A stretch of 35,865 nucleotides of DNA, from positions 1 to 35,865 of the forward strand of contig JBBKVP010000034.1 in assembly GCA_037968495.1 (NCBI GenBank), read 5' to 3'. Of the stretch, positions 1-6,793 are shown one piece after another. Position numbers and translations under genes: made by a program. The notes under the pieces are model-generated. The model did not search any database. It was given only the letters and a program-made list of their open reading frames with translations, and was not told where the DNA came from. The DNA comes from Aestuarierythrobacter sp037968495. Lineage in GTDB: Bacteria > Pseudomonadota > Alphaproteobacteria > Sphingomonadales > Sphingomonadaceae. Within the stretch, counting starts at the first letter, position 1; the number at the start of each line of letters is the position of its first letter.

Positions 1-90
1 TGGCGGAGAGACAGGGATTCGAACCCTGGGTACGGTTGCCCGCACAGTAGTTTTCGAGACTACCCCGTTCGACCACTCCGGCATCTCTCC
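1..90 (-). tRNA. tRNA-Ser (anticodon CGA)
   Basis: Read on the minus strand this folds as a class II tRNA with a long variable arm, as serine tRNAs have. The acceptor stem pairs GGAGAGA with TCTCTCC, followed by a G discriminator and an encoded CCA at positions 3-1. The anticodon stem GTAGT/ACTAC encloses loop CTCGAAA, giving anticodon CGA (window 54-56), which reads UCG. The T-arm has the normal GTTCGAATC. No integrase gene or attachment-site duplication is visible next to it. Confidence 0.96.
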
Positions 91-248
91 GCTGAGCAAA
101 ACATCCGCAAATGCGGCAATGTCTGGTCGGACGCGGGGCCACTAACGCAAGGCCGCTCGCTTGCCAAGCCTCAACATACGCCAAAATCGGGGGAACGACA
201 TGCCGCCCGCCTTGTTTCGCACCTGCACAATCCTATATTCACCTGACT

Positions 249-629
249 ATGGATCGCGCCAGCTTTTTCTCCCCGACCGCAGGACGTCAGATCGACGCGC
301 CTTTGCATTCCAGTGCCCGGTTTGGCATCGGTGATGTCGTGCGTCACAAGATGTTCGATTTCCGCGGGGTCATATTCGATATCGACCCAGTCTTCGCGAA
401 TAGCGATGAATGGTGGGAATCGATCCCGCAGAACGTTCGCCCAGAACGCGACCAGCCGTTTTATCACTTGCTCGCAGAGAACGACGAATCGTCCTATGTC
501 GCCTATGTCAGCCAGCAGAACCTGCTGCCTGACAGCGATGGCGGCCCGGTCGAACACCCCCAGATGGACGAGTTGTTTGATGCGTTCGAAGAAGGCCGTT
601 ATCGTCTGCGCCGCCGATTGACGCATTAA
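249..629 (+). CDS. hspQ: Heat shock protein HspQ (hemimethylated-DNA-binding YccV-like fold)
   Basis: This 126-residue protein contains the HspQ/YccV domain from about residue 24 to 118, recognisable from GDVVRHKMFDFRGVIFDID, a tryptophan pair (EWW) and YVSQQNLLPD. In E. coli HspQ binds hemimethylated oriC DNA and acts as a specificity-enhancing factor for Lon protease, under heat-shock control. I chose the ATG at 249 because the in-frame sequence upstream back to 111 is Cys/Ala-rich and unlike the family, while 249 gives about 20 extra residues before the domain. No sigma-32-like promoter was convincingly seen. The gene stands alone downstream of the tRNA. The family call is secure; the exact start is less so. 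Confidence 0.88.
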   Translation: MDRASFFSPTAGRQIDAPLHSSARFGIGDVVRHKMFDFRGVIFDIDPVFANSDEWWESIPQNVRPERDQPFYHLLAENDESSYVAYVSQQNLLPDSDGGPVEHPQMDELFDAFEEGRYRLRRRLTH

Positions 630-715
630 ACCTTGTGCAACGGACGATCTGCTAAGAGGTCGTCATAGACCAGTTTGCCTCCTCTGACACGTTAGAAATC
701 GCCCCTTAGCGCGAA

Positions 716-1255
716 TTGCGCAGCGGAGAGCGCGTGGTCCGGAAAGCGCGACAGCTTGCCAGAATCAACATCACATCATTTGCTATCTGGCTGTTTGCCG
801 TTCCGTGGACCGCATTTGCACTGTTCTGGACCGCGATGGCAGCGGCAGGCTCGCAGGCCTTCACATCTGGCGGAGGATGGGGCTGGGCCAGCCTTGTTTT
901 CCCGCAGTTCGGACTAACATTTATTGTGGTCGGTTTTGGGATGCTCTCCGCACCATTCTTGCCGCTTCACTTTGCGCCCCGGACATTGTTTGCGGTTACC
1001 GATCAGCGCCTCATCAAATTTTCGCTTGGGCGCACGTTAAAGGCAGAAAACGTGCCGGCGGAAAGGTTAGGCAAGATCAGCCGAACGGAACGCCGCGACG
1101 GCAGTGGATCGTTGAAGATTGAAACGCGCATTGGCGTTGATAGTGATGGAGACAGCACTGTTGAGACGTTCGATATCGGTGACGTTGAAAATATCCTCAA
1201 TCGTGAGGACGCAATTCACGATATGGCAGAGCGGGCTCGGCGTCCGGCTGATTAG
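716..1255 (+). CDS. Small membrane protein with C-terminal PH-like domain
   Basis: This is a 179-residue inner-membrane protein. Two hydrophobic segments (about residues 20-43 and 57-84) are followed by a soluble part with FAVTDQRLIKF near residue 93, the pattern of bacterial PH-like (bPH) domains in which TDRR/TDQR leads into a beta barrel. The start is probably TTG at 716, because the first residues GERVVRKAR match the GE-V-(W)-GRP opening of this class and a stop lies just upstream at 707; GTG at 734 is the alternative. Its stop overlaps the stop of the convergent ABC permease by 4 nt. The function is unknown. Confidence 0.68.
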   Translation: MRSGERVVRKARQLARINITSFAIWLFAVPWTAFALFWTAMAAAGSQAFTSGGGWGWASLVFPQFGLTFIVVGFGMLSAPFLPLHFAPRTLFAVTDQRLIKFSLGRTLKAENVPAERLGKISRTERRDGSGSLKIETRIGVDSDGDSTVETFDIGDVENILNREDAIHDMAERARRPAD

Positions 1256-2121
1256 CTCTTCAGTTTCCAGCCGGACCGCAGCAAGCGGTAAGTGCCGATC
1301 GCCAGCACCACATTGAACAGGCCGAGGCCGATCGCTCCATAAAGCACGGCAAGGTTCGTATCCCCGATATCGCTACGTCCGAGGAACCCGAACCGGAAAC
1401 CCGATATTACGTAGAAGAAGGGGTTAAGCCGGCTGATCGTTTGGAAAAGCGGCGAGAGATTGTCGATCACGTAGAATGTGCCTGAAAGCAGGGACAGCGG
1501 TGCGATGACAAAATTACTCACTGCCGCATTGTGATCGAATTTTTCCGCCCAGAGGGACGTAAGCAAGCCCAGAAGCGCAAGCAATATGGAACCGTTGAGG
1601 CCGAACCAAACGACGGCCCACGGGTGCGCCATCGCCAGCGAAACGCCGGGCCATAGCGACATGGCCAAAGCCACAGCGAGCCCGACCAGCAGCGCGCGCG
1701 TCACGGCAGCCGCGACAATTCCGGCCATCAGCTCCCCTTCGGATAAGGGCGGCATCAGATAATCGATGATCGTGCCCTGGATCTTGCCTACCAGCAGGCT
1801 GAAGCTGGAGTTCGCGAAAGCATTTTGCATCATGCCCATCACAATCAGGCCCGGCGCGACGAAGGTTGCAAAAGGCACTCCCAACACTTCGCGCCCCGAC
1901 CTGCCCATTGCGACCGTGAATATCACAAGAAACAGCAACGTCGTGACCGCAGGGGCCCAGATTGTCTGGGTCTGCACCTTGAGAAATCGCCGACACTCCT
2001 TAATATATAAGGTCCAAAGCCCAAGACGGTTTAAACCGCGTAAGACTGGCTCTCCCGGAGGTGAAAAGTTCTGACCCGTATCGGCGAGTTTGATGGCGGT
2101 GTTATGAGCTTGATCGGTCAT
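1252..2121 (-). CDS. ABC-2 type transporter permease
   Basis: This is a 289-residue polytopic membrane protein of the ABC-2 (NodJ/DrrB-like) permease family: a cytoplasmic N-terminus of about 55 residues ending in TLYIKECRRF, then about six hydrophobic helices, with the family feature PLSEGELMAGI after the second helix and FYVIDNLSP/NPFFYVISGFRFG in the C-terminal half. Such proteins pair with an ATPase to export polysaccharides, drugs or lipids. No ATPase gene is adjacent, so the partner must lie elsewhere. I start at the ATG at 2121 (MTDQAHN); the longer frame to 2589 runs antisense through gcrA and is low-complexity. The gene is divergent from gcrA with 100 bp between them. Confidence 0.86.
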   Translation of the reverse strand: MTDQAHNTAIKLADTGQNFSPPGEPVLRGLNRLGLWTLYIKECRRFLKVQTQTIWAPAVTTLLFLVIFTVAMGRSGREVLGVPFATFVAPGLIVMGMMQNAFANSSFSLLVGKIQGTIIDYLMPPLSEGELMAGIVAAAVTRALLVGLAVALAMSLWPGVSLAMAHPWAVVWFGLNGSILLALLGLLTSLWAEKFDHNAAVSNFVIAPLSLLSGTFYVIDNLSPLFQTISRLNPFFYVISGFRFGFLGRSDIGDTNLAVLYGAIGLGLFNVVLAIGTYRLLRSGWKLKS

Positions 2122-2169
2122 GGGGCTGCGAGTAGGGCCAACGACTTGTCCTGACAAGCAACACGGCCC

Positions 2170-2174
2170 GATTC
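2170..2174. promoter_or_regulatory. GANTC methylation site upstream of gcrA
   Basis: GATTC lies 48 nt before the gcrA start in the divergent intergenic region. GANTC is the CcrM target, and GcrA is known in Caulobacter to act at methylated GANTC promoters. A regulatory role here is inference from position only; a 5-mer occurs by chance often. Confidence 0.3.
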
Positions 2175-2221
2175 TGCCTAGCCGGTAGATGGGGACGCAA
2201 TTTGAATATGCTGGAGCACAA

Positions 2222-2920
2222 ATGAGCTGGACTGACGATCGCATCGCGACGCTGAAGAAAATGTGGGAAGGCGGCAGCACTGCCAGCCAGATCGCCGAAG
2301 AACTTGGCGGCGTGAGCCGGAATGCCGTCATCGGCAAGGCGCACCGTCTTGACCTCAAGTCGCGCCCTTCTCCGGTAAAGGCTGGCGATAAGAAAAAGAA
2401 GGATGCCGCCCCTAAGGCTGCGCCAAAGGCAGCGGCGAAGAAGGCCGCGCCAAGGACCCATTCGCGCCCGGTGATCAAGCCGAAGGCGAACCCGACGGCT
2501 GCGGAACGCGCCGCTGCGGCCAAGCCGCCACCGCCGCCGCCCGGAACGCCGATCCAGCCGGTCCCGAACCCGACCCAAAATTCACCCAAGATCGTATCCG
2601 TCGGTCCAGGCGGTTTCCTGCGTCAGGGGCCAGGCGATCAGCAGCCGCCGATACCGCCCGCGCCGCCGCGCCGCCTCGTGCCGGCAAAGCCAAGCCCGGA
2701 AATCGCGGACAAAACCAGTCTGCTGGATCTGAACGACCGCGTCTGCCGCTGGCCGATGGGCCATCCGGGCGAACCGGACTTCCATTTCTGCGGAACAACG
2801 GTGAACCCCGGCTTCCCTTACTGTGTCGAACATTGCGGCCGCGCCTATCAGGCCCAGCTACCGCGCGGCCAACGGCGTCCACCGCCGCCACTGCCATTCG
2901 GCGGCCCGCGGGTCCGCTAA
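2222..2920 (+). CDS. gcrA: GcrA cell cycle regulator
   Basis: This 232-residue protein has the GcrA layout. The N-terminal helix-turn-helix (residues 1-45) starts SWTDDRIATLKKMW and contains GGVSRNAVIGKAHRL. A long Lys/Ala/Pro-rich linker follows, then the C-terminal sigma-70-contacting part with CRWPMGHPGEPDFHFCG and YCVEHCGRAYQ. In alphaproteobacteria GcrA binds RNA polymerase sigma-70 and activates genes with GANTC-methylated promoters, working with the CcrM methylase in S-phase control. I start at ATG 2222, since family members begin MSWTDDR; the 11 residues upstream are not conserved-looking. The linker is proline-rich (PPPPPPG near residue 103). A hairpin terminator follows the gene. 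Confidence 0.96.
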   Translation: MSWTDDRIATLKKMWEGGSTASQIAEELGGVSRNAVIGKAHRLDLKSRPSPVKAGDKKKKDAAPKAAPKAAAKKAAPRTHSRPVIKPKANPTAAERAAAAKPPPPPPGTPIQPVPNPTQNSPKIVSVGPGGFLRQGPGDQQPPIPPAPPRRLVPAKPSPEIADKTSLLDLNDRVCRWPMGHPGEPDFHFCGTTVNPGFPYCVEHCGRAYQAQLPRGQRRPPPPLPFGGPRVR

Positions 2921-2940
2921 GAGGCTGGCACGAACATCTA

Positions 2941-2980
2941 AGAGCGTCAGGTCCGAAAGGGTCTGGCGCTCTTTTCTTTC
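2941..2980 (+). terminator. Rho-independent terminator after gcrA
   Basis: The stem AGAGCGTCAG (2941-2950) pairs with CTGGCGCTCT (2963-2972) with one G-U pair. The loop is 12 nt and is followed by TTTCTTTC. It sits 20 nt after the gcrA stop. Confidence 0.85.
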
Positions 2981-3021
2981 GTAGCTACGGTAAGTGACTG
3001 AACAGATTTTAGGAGAGAAAC

Positions 3022-3546
3022 ATGCCGCTGACACTTCACGAAGCCACTATCCCAAGCTGGCTGCAAATTATTGATACCGTTGATGCAATGATGGACAAGG
3101 CGGCGAGCTTTGCCGCGGAAAGCGGCATGACTGAAAGTGATATAGTTGGGGCCCGCTTGATCGACGATATGCTGCCGTTTTCCTATCAGGTGAAGAGCTG
3201 CTGGGGCCATTCGGGCTATGCCATCGAATGTGTGCGCAAGGGTGAGTACCGCCCGGAAATGACGCCGCCGCCTGGGACATTCGCCGAACTGAAGGCCTCG
3301 CTCGAAAAATCACGTGATGTGCTGAACGCGACGTCGGCGGACGAGCTGGAAAGCATCGCTGGCAATGATATGGTCTTCGCGTTCGGTGACACATTCCGTC
3401 AGGAATACACAGTGCAGGACTTCCTGCTTAGCTTCACCAATCCGAACTTCTATTTTCACGCGGCCACGGCCTACGACATCCTTCGTATGAAGGGCGTCCC
3501 GGTTGGTAAGCGCGATTTCCTCGGAGCAACGAAGGTTAAGGCCTAG
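3022..3546 (+). CDS. DUF1993 family protein
   Basis: This 174-residue soluble protein matches my recollection of DUF1993: MPLTLHEATIPSWLQ at the start, ARLIDDMLPFSYQV near residue 46, and the C-terminal pattern DFLLSFTNPNFYFHAATAY followed by LRMKGVPVGKRDFLG. The family has a DinB-like four-helix layout and no established function. A strong AGGAGA ribosome-binding site at 3011-3016 fixes the ATG at 3022. Its TAG stop overlaps the stop of the convergent spermidine-synthase-like gene in a shared CTAG. Confidence 0.86.
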   Translation: MPLTLHEATIPSWLQIIDTVDAMMDKAASFAAESGMTESDIVGARLIDDMLPFSYQVKSCWGHSGYAIECVRKGEYRPEMTPPPGTFAELKASLEKSRDVLNATSADELESIAGNDMVFAFGDTFRQEYTVQDFLLSFTNPNFYFHAATAYDILRMKGVPVGKRDFLGATKVKA

Positions 3547-4235
3547 CCGTTCCGGCCTGGCTTCGGGCGGGCGAACCAGATCCAGTGGCGCGGTCCTTTA
3601 TTATTGGGCCGCGCCCGGACTTCGACTTCCTCAACATGGAAGCCTGCATTGCCTAAACGCCGGACAAACTGAGGGTCAGGCCCAGCTGACCAGATCGCGA
3701 GCACACCGTCAGGGTGTAAAGCATCACGCGCTTTGCCTAGGCCGGTTTTCGAGTAAATCCGGTTGTTACCGTCATGGACCAAGCCGTCAGGCCCGTTGTC
3801 GACGTCCAGCAAGATAGCATCGTACTGCGTGCCCATGTCAGCCGCATCGCCGATCACTTCGGCTACGTCATCCAACTCAAGAATGACGCGCGGATCATCG
3901 AGGCAATCTTGCGTGATCTCGGCCATCGGCCCGCGCGCCCAATTGATAATCTCAGGCACCAGTTCCGCGACAGTGACCCGCGCCTTGTCGCCAATTTCGG
4001 CCAAGGCTGCACGCAGAGTGAAGCCCATTCCGTAGCCGCCAATAAGCACATTGGCGTTCTGGACTTCTACCCGGTCTAGGGTCATCACTGCCAATTGCTG
4101 TTCGGAGAACTGCATCCGCGTGCTCATCAGCTCGTTGCGATCGAGCACGATGATGAAGTCGCGGCCATGGGTGACAAGCTGCAGCTCCGCCCCACCCGGC
4201 ACTTGAACTGTATCTACAATCGTCCGCGTCAACAT
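3543..4235 (-). CDS. Spermidine synthase-like protein (Rossmann methyltransferase fold)
   Basis: This 230-residue protein resembles the spermidine-synthase/SAM-methyltransferase superfamily: motif I is LIGGYGMGFTLRAAL (about residues 64-78), the acidic strand end is VAELVPEII, and motif IV is AILLDVDNGPDG (about 138-149). It lacks the long N-terminal beta domain and the GGGDGG signature of true SpeE, so polyamine synthesis is doubtful. It is the last gene of the minus-strand rimB-rimK-astE-like unit, 10 nt after the preceding stop, which hints at a role with that modification system. That link is inference. Confidence 0.72.
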   Translation of the reverse strand: MLTRTIVDTVQVPGGAELQLVTHGRDFIIVLDRNELMSTRMQFSEQQLAVMTLDRVEVQNANVLIGGYGMGFTLRAALAEIGDKARVTVAELVPEIINWARGPMAEITQDCLDDPRVILELDDVAEVIGDAADMGTQYDAILLDVDNGPDGLVHDGNNRIYSKTGLGKARDALHPDGVLAIWSAGPDPQFVRRLGNAGFHVEEVEVRARPNNKGPRHWIWFARPKPGRNG

Positions 4236-4245
4236 CGGTTAGGCC

Positions 4246-5307
4246 TCAAATTATCTCATCTTCATCGAACAGCTCATCCTCAAACGCTGCTTCTTCGATT
4301 TGAGTCAGGCGTTCGTCGGCCGTGTCGGGCCGCGCCACTTCTGCCACGTGCACCAGCGCATCGCCCATGTTGACGACCGGCATGTTGGTTCGCCCGATAA
4401 TGATGCCCTTTACCGGAGCTTCGACGGGCAAGTCGACATCACCGAACGGATCACTGACATAGCCCATGACTTCGCCCTTTTCGACGAATTGGCCGATCTT
4501 GCGGGTGGATCGGAACAGACCGCCCTCCTCTGCACGGACCCATCTGGTGCGGTCGCTGTGGATCGATTTCGCAGCGCGCTTGGACTGTTTGCGAACGCCC
4601 ATATCGAGATGTTCCATCACGCGCAGGATACCTCGCGTGCCGATCCGGATGGCGAACTCGTCAAAGCGCAGCGCCTCGCCGGATTCCATCAACAAGACAT
4701 CGCAATTATTGTCGGCGGCCGTCTGGCGTAGGGAGCCTTCGCGCAGTTTCGACACGAGAACCGCTGGCGCGCCAAAGACGTCCGCTAGCTCCATCGCCTT
4801 TGGACGGCCTTCGCTGATCCGGATTTGCGGCAAATTCTCGCGGTGGAGACCAGCCGAATGCAGATCGATGCCATAATCGCTGCGGGCGATGATTTCGGTC
4901 GTGAACATATGTGCCAATTGCGCGGCCAGCGATCCGCGCGCTGAGCCGGGAAACACCCGGTTAAGGTCGCGCCTGTCGGGCAAATAGCGTTGGCGTGCGA
5001 TAAACCCATATGCGTTAACCACCGGGACACACAGCAAAGTGCCGCGAAGCCGTTTTACCGAGATGTTCTGGATCACGCGGCGGATGATCTCCACCCCGAC
5101 AATCTCGTCCCCATGCACTGCCGCGCTAATAAATAGCACAGGTCCGGGCTTGCTGCCGTGGAAAACGCGCACAGGCATGGAAACAGCAGCGTGGTTGGAA
5201 AGCAGGCTGACCGGCACATCGATTGTCTCGACAGTGCCAGCAGCAATCTTGTGACCCGCCAATTCGAATGGGGCGCGTTTGTCGGCCCAGAATTTAGCCC
5301 TTACCAC
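4246..5307 (-). CDS. Succinylglutamate desuccinylase/aspartoacylase-family metallohydrolase
   Basis: This 353-residue protein of the AstE/AspA carboxypeptidase-like family has its zinc ligands visible: His65 and Glu68 in AAVHGDEIVG, and His150 in IDLHSAG. The substrate-binding DRRDLNRVFPG lies at 111-121. The C-terminal part (about 260-330) is a beta-rich barrel-like segment with GYVSDPFGD. The start is GTG at 5307, overlapping the rimK stop by 14 nt; no closer ATG keeps the N-terminal strand. Relatives next to rimK are known in other proteobacteria, so the substrate may be a glutamylated or other amide-linked product rather than succinylglutamate. It is rich in acidic residues at the C-terminus. 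Confidence 0.85.
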   Translation of the reverse strand: MVRAKFWADKRAPFELAGHKIAAGTVETIDVPVSLLSNHAAVSMPVRVFHGSKPGPVLFISAAVHGDEIVGVEIIRRVIQNISVKRLRGTLLCVPVVNAYGFIARQRYLPDRRDLNRVFPGSARGSLAAQLAHMFTTEIIARSDYGIDLHSAGLHRENLPQIRISEGRPKAMELADVFGAPAVLVSKLREGSLRQTAADNNCDVLLMESGEALRFDEFAIRIGTRGILRVMEHLDMGVRKQSKRAAKSIHSDRTRWVRAEEGGLFRSTRKIGQFVEKGEVMGYVSDPFGDVDLPVEAPVKGIIIGRTNMPVVNMGDALVHVAEVARPDTADERLTQIEEAAFEDELFDEDEII

Positions 5308-6199
5308 GGGTTTTGGTGTTCCCTTTCAAAGCATGTCCTTCGATGAATTCGATGATCATGCCGGCAATATCCTTGCCCGTAGCGTTCTCGATACCCTCAA
5401 GGCCGGGCGAGGAGTTTACCTCCATAATCACCGGACCGTGATTGCTGCGTAGCAGGTCGACGCCGCAAACATTGAGTCCCATCGCCTTAGCCGCGCGAAC
5501 GGCTGTGCTGCGTTCTTCAGGCGTGATCTTGATGAGCTGCGCGCTGCCGCCCCGGTGGAGGTTGCTCCGAAATTCGCCTTCTGCACCCTGCCGCTTCATC
5601 GCTGCGACGACCTTGCCGCCCACAACCAGGCAGCGAATGTCGGAACCACCGGCTTCCTTGATAAATTCCTGCACCATGATGGCGATATTTGCGCCGCGGA
5701 ACGCCTCGATAATCGACGCCCCGCCCTTGAGCGTTTCTGCCAGCACCACGCCGATGCCCTGCGTACCCTCAAGCAGCTTGATAACCACCGGCGGCCCATT
5801 AACCGCCTTGATGATGGATTCCGCCTGCTTGGGATCATTGGCATAAGCCGTCAGCGGCAAGCCGAGGCCGTATTTGGCCATAATCTGGGTTGATCGAAGT
5901 TTGTCCCGGCTGCGGCCAATCGCAACGCTTTCGTTGAGCGGCCATACACCGCCCATTTCGAACTGGCGCAGCACAGCAAGACCGTAAGCCGTGATGGAGG
6001 CCCCGATTCGCGGGATTACGGCCTCATAACCTTTCAGCGTTTCGCCCTTGTACATCACCGTCGGGCGGTGGCTCGCGATATTAACTGTGCAACGCGTGGT
6101 GTTGAGAATATCGAGCGTGTGGCCGCGCTTTTCGGCTGCCTCAACCAAACGCTTATGCGAATAAAGGTTCGGGTTACGGGCAAGCATAGCGATCTTCAT
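5294..6199 (-). CDS. rimK: RimK-type ATP-grasp glutamate ligase
   Basis: This 301-residue protein is nearly the length of E. coli RimK (300). The N-terminal part begins MKIAMLARNP and includes YSHKRLVEAAEKRGH. The ATP-grasp core shows VIKLLEGTQGIGV (about 138-150), the Mg-binding EVNSSPGLEGIE (about 265-276) and MVQEFIKEAGGSDIRC. RimK adds glutamates to the C-terminus of ribosomal protein S6 and can also make poly-glutamate. The ATG overlaps the stop of the rimB-like gene in ATGA, so translation is probably coupled. Whether S6 is the substrate here cannot be seen. Confidence 0.94.
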   Translation of the reverse strand: MKIAMLARNPNLYSHKRLVEAAEKRGHTLDILNTTRCTVNIASHRPTVMYKGETLKGYEAVIPRIGASITAYGLAVLRQFEMGGVWPLNESVAIGRSRDKLRSTQIMAKYGLGLPLTAYANDPKQAESIIKAVNGPPVVIKLLEGTQGIGVVLAETLKGGASIIEAFRGANIAIMVQEFIKEAGGSDIRCLVVGGKVVAAMKRQGAEGEFRSNLHRGGSAQLIKITPEERSTAVRAAKAMGLNVCGVDLLRSNHGPVIMEVNSSPGLEGIENATGKDIAGMIIEFIEGHALKGNTKTRGKG

Positions 6200-6675
6200 A
6201 GTGGGTCTCCAAAATGGACGAGTGGTTCGGCATCGCGCGTGCCGTGTAAGAATGACTTGCCGGGGTGGATTTCGAAACCGCTGCGCATGGCGCTGCGCCC
6301 GACAAGGATGGGATAGCGCATAGAGCCTCTGTTCGTCAGGGTAAAATTGGCGGTGCGTTTCTTTCCGCCCAATTCCAAAATTGTCCGGATTACCCAGCGG
6401 TCTTCGTAAGTTCCATTTGAGCTCATAACCTTGCGTAGGCCAGCAACCGGCAACTCGCGGTGCACACGTTCCGGCTTCTCGCCCGGATTATGCCGCACGC
6501 GAAACGAAACGCGGACCATTTTGGTACCGTCTTCCGTCTCATACGGCTTTATTGAATCGACGTGTAGAGCGCTGGTTTGCGCGCCCGTATCGATCTTGGC
6601 CGGAACATGTTCTAGCCCAAGCTCCGGCAGATCAACATATTCGCGCCACCCGATGCAGACCTTTGGTTTTAGCAA
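6196..6675 (-). CDS. rimB: RimB-like ATP-dependent zinc protease family (retropepsin-like aspartic protease)
   Basis: This 159-residue single-domain protein has the retropepsin-like fold of the DUF785 family, named 'ATP-dependent zinc protease' in many annotations. The catalytic motif DTGAQTSALH begins at Asp29, and the C-terminal LTNRGSMRYPILVGRSAM carries the conserved strand and loop. Genes of this family usually lie beside rimK. In Pseudomonas the name RimB is used for such a partner; I use it by analogy. It is the first gene of the four-gene unit, with no promoter assigned in the short gap after the pnp terminator. The older name is misleading because the motif is that of an aspartic protease. 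Confidence 0.85.
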   Translation of the reverse strand: MLKPKVCIGWREYVDLPELGLEHVPAKIDTGAQTSALHVDSIKPYETEDGTKMVRVSFRVRHNPGEKPERVHRELPVAGLRKVMSSNGTYEDRWVIRTILELGGKKRTANFTLTNRGSMRYPILVGRSAMRSGFEIHPGKSFLHGTRDAEPLVHFGDPL

Positions 6676-6713
6676 TTTCGGACCCTCTTTCCGGTTGGCT
6701 CTTTCTTAGCGAT

Positions 6714-6733
6714 GGGTTGCAACTGCACAACCC
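6714..6733. repeat. Small inverted repeat between rimB-like gene and pnp terminator
   Basis: GGGTTG (6714-6719) and CAACCC (6728-6733) form a short stem with an 8-nt loop. No U-tract follows on either strand, so I do not call it a terminator. It lies between the pnp terminator and the start of the rim unit. Confidence 0.35.
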
Positions 6734-6735
6734 AT

Positions 6736-6764
6736 AAGAAAAGGGGCCGCATCGCTGCAACCCC
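6736..6764 (-). terminator. Rho-independent terminator of pnp
   Basis: On the minus strand GGGGTTGC (6764-6757) pairs with GCGGCCCC (6750-6743), including two G-U pairs, around loop AGCGAT, followed by TTTTCTT. It lies about 30 nt past the pnp stop and separates it from the rimB-rimK unit. Confidence 0.85.
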
Positions 6765-6793
6765 TCTCTTTATTTCAGCAATTGCGAAAAAAC

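Noticed and set aside
1..248. Genomic-island attachment at the tRNA-Ser gene
   Set aside because: No integrase and no repeated tRNA 3' end were found in the window.
2122..2589. 156-residue N-terminal extension of the ABC permease
   Set aside because: It lies antisense within gcrA, is Gly/Ala-rich and does not resemble a permease N-terminus; ATG 2121 fits the family.
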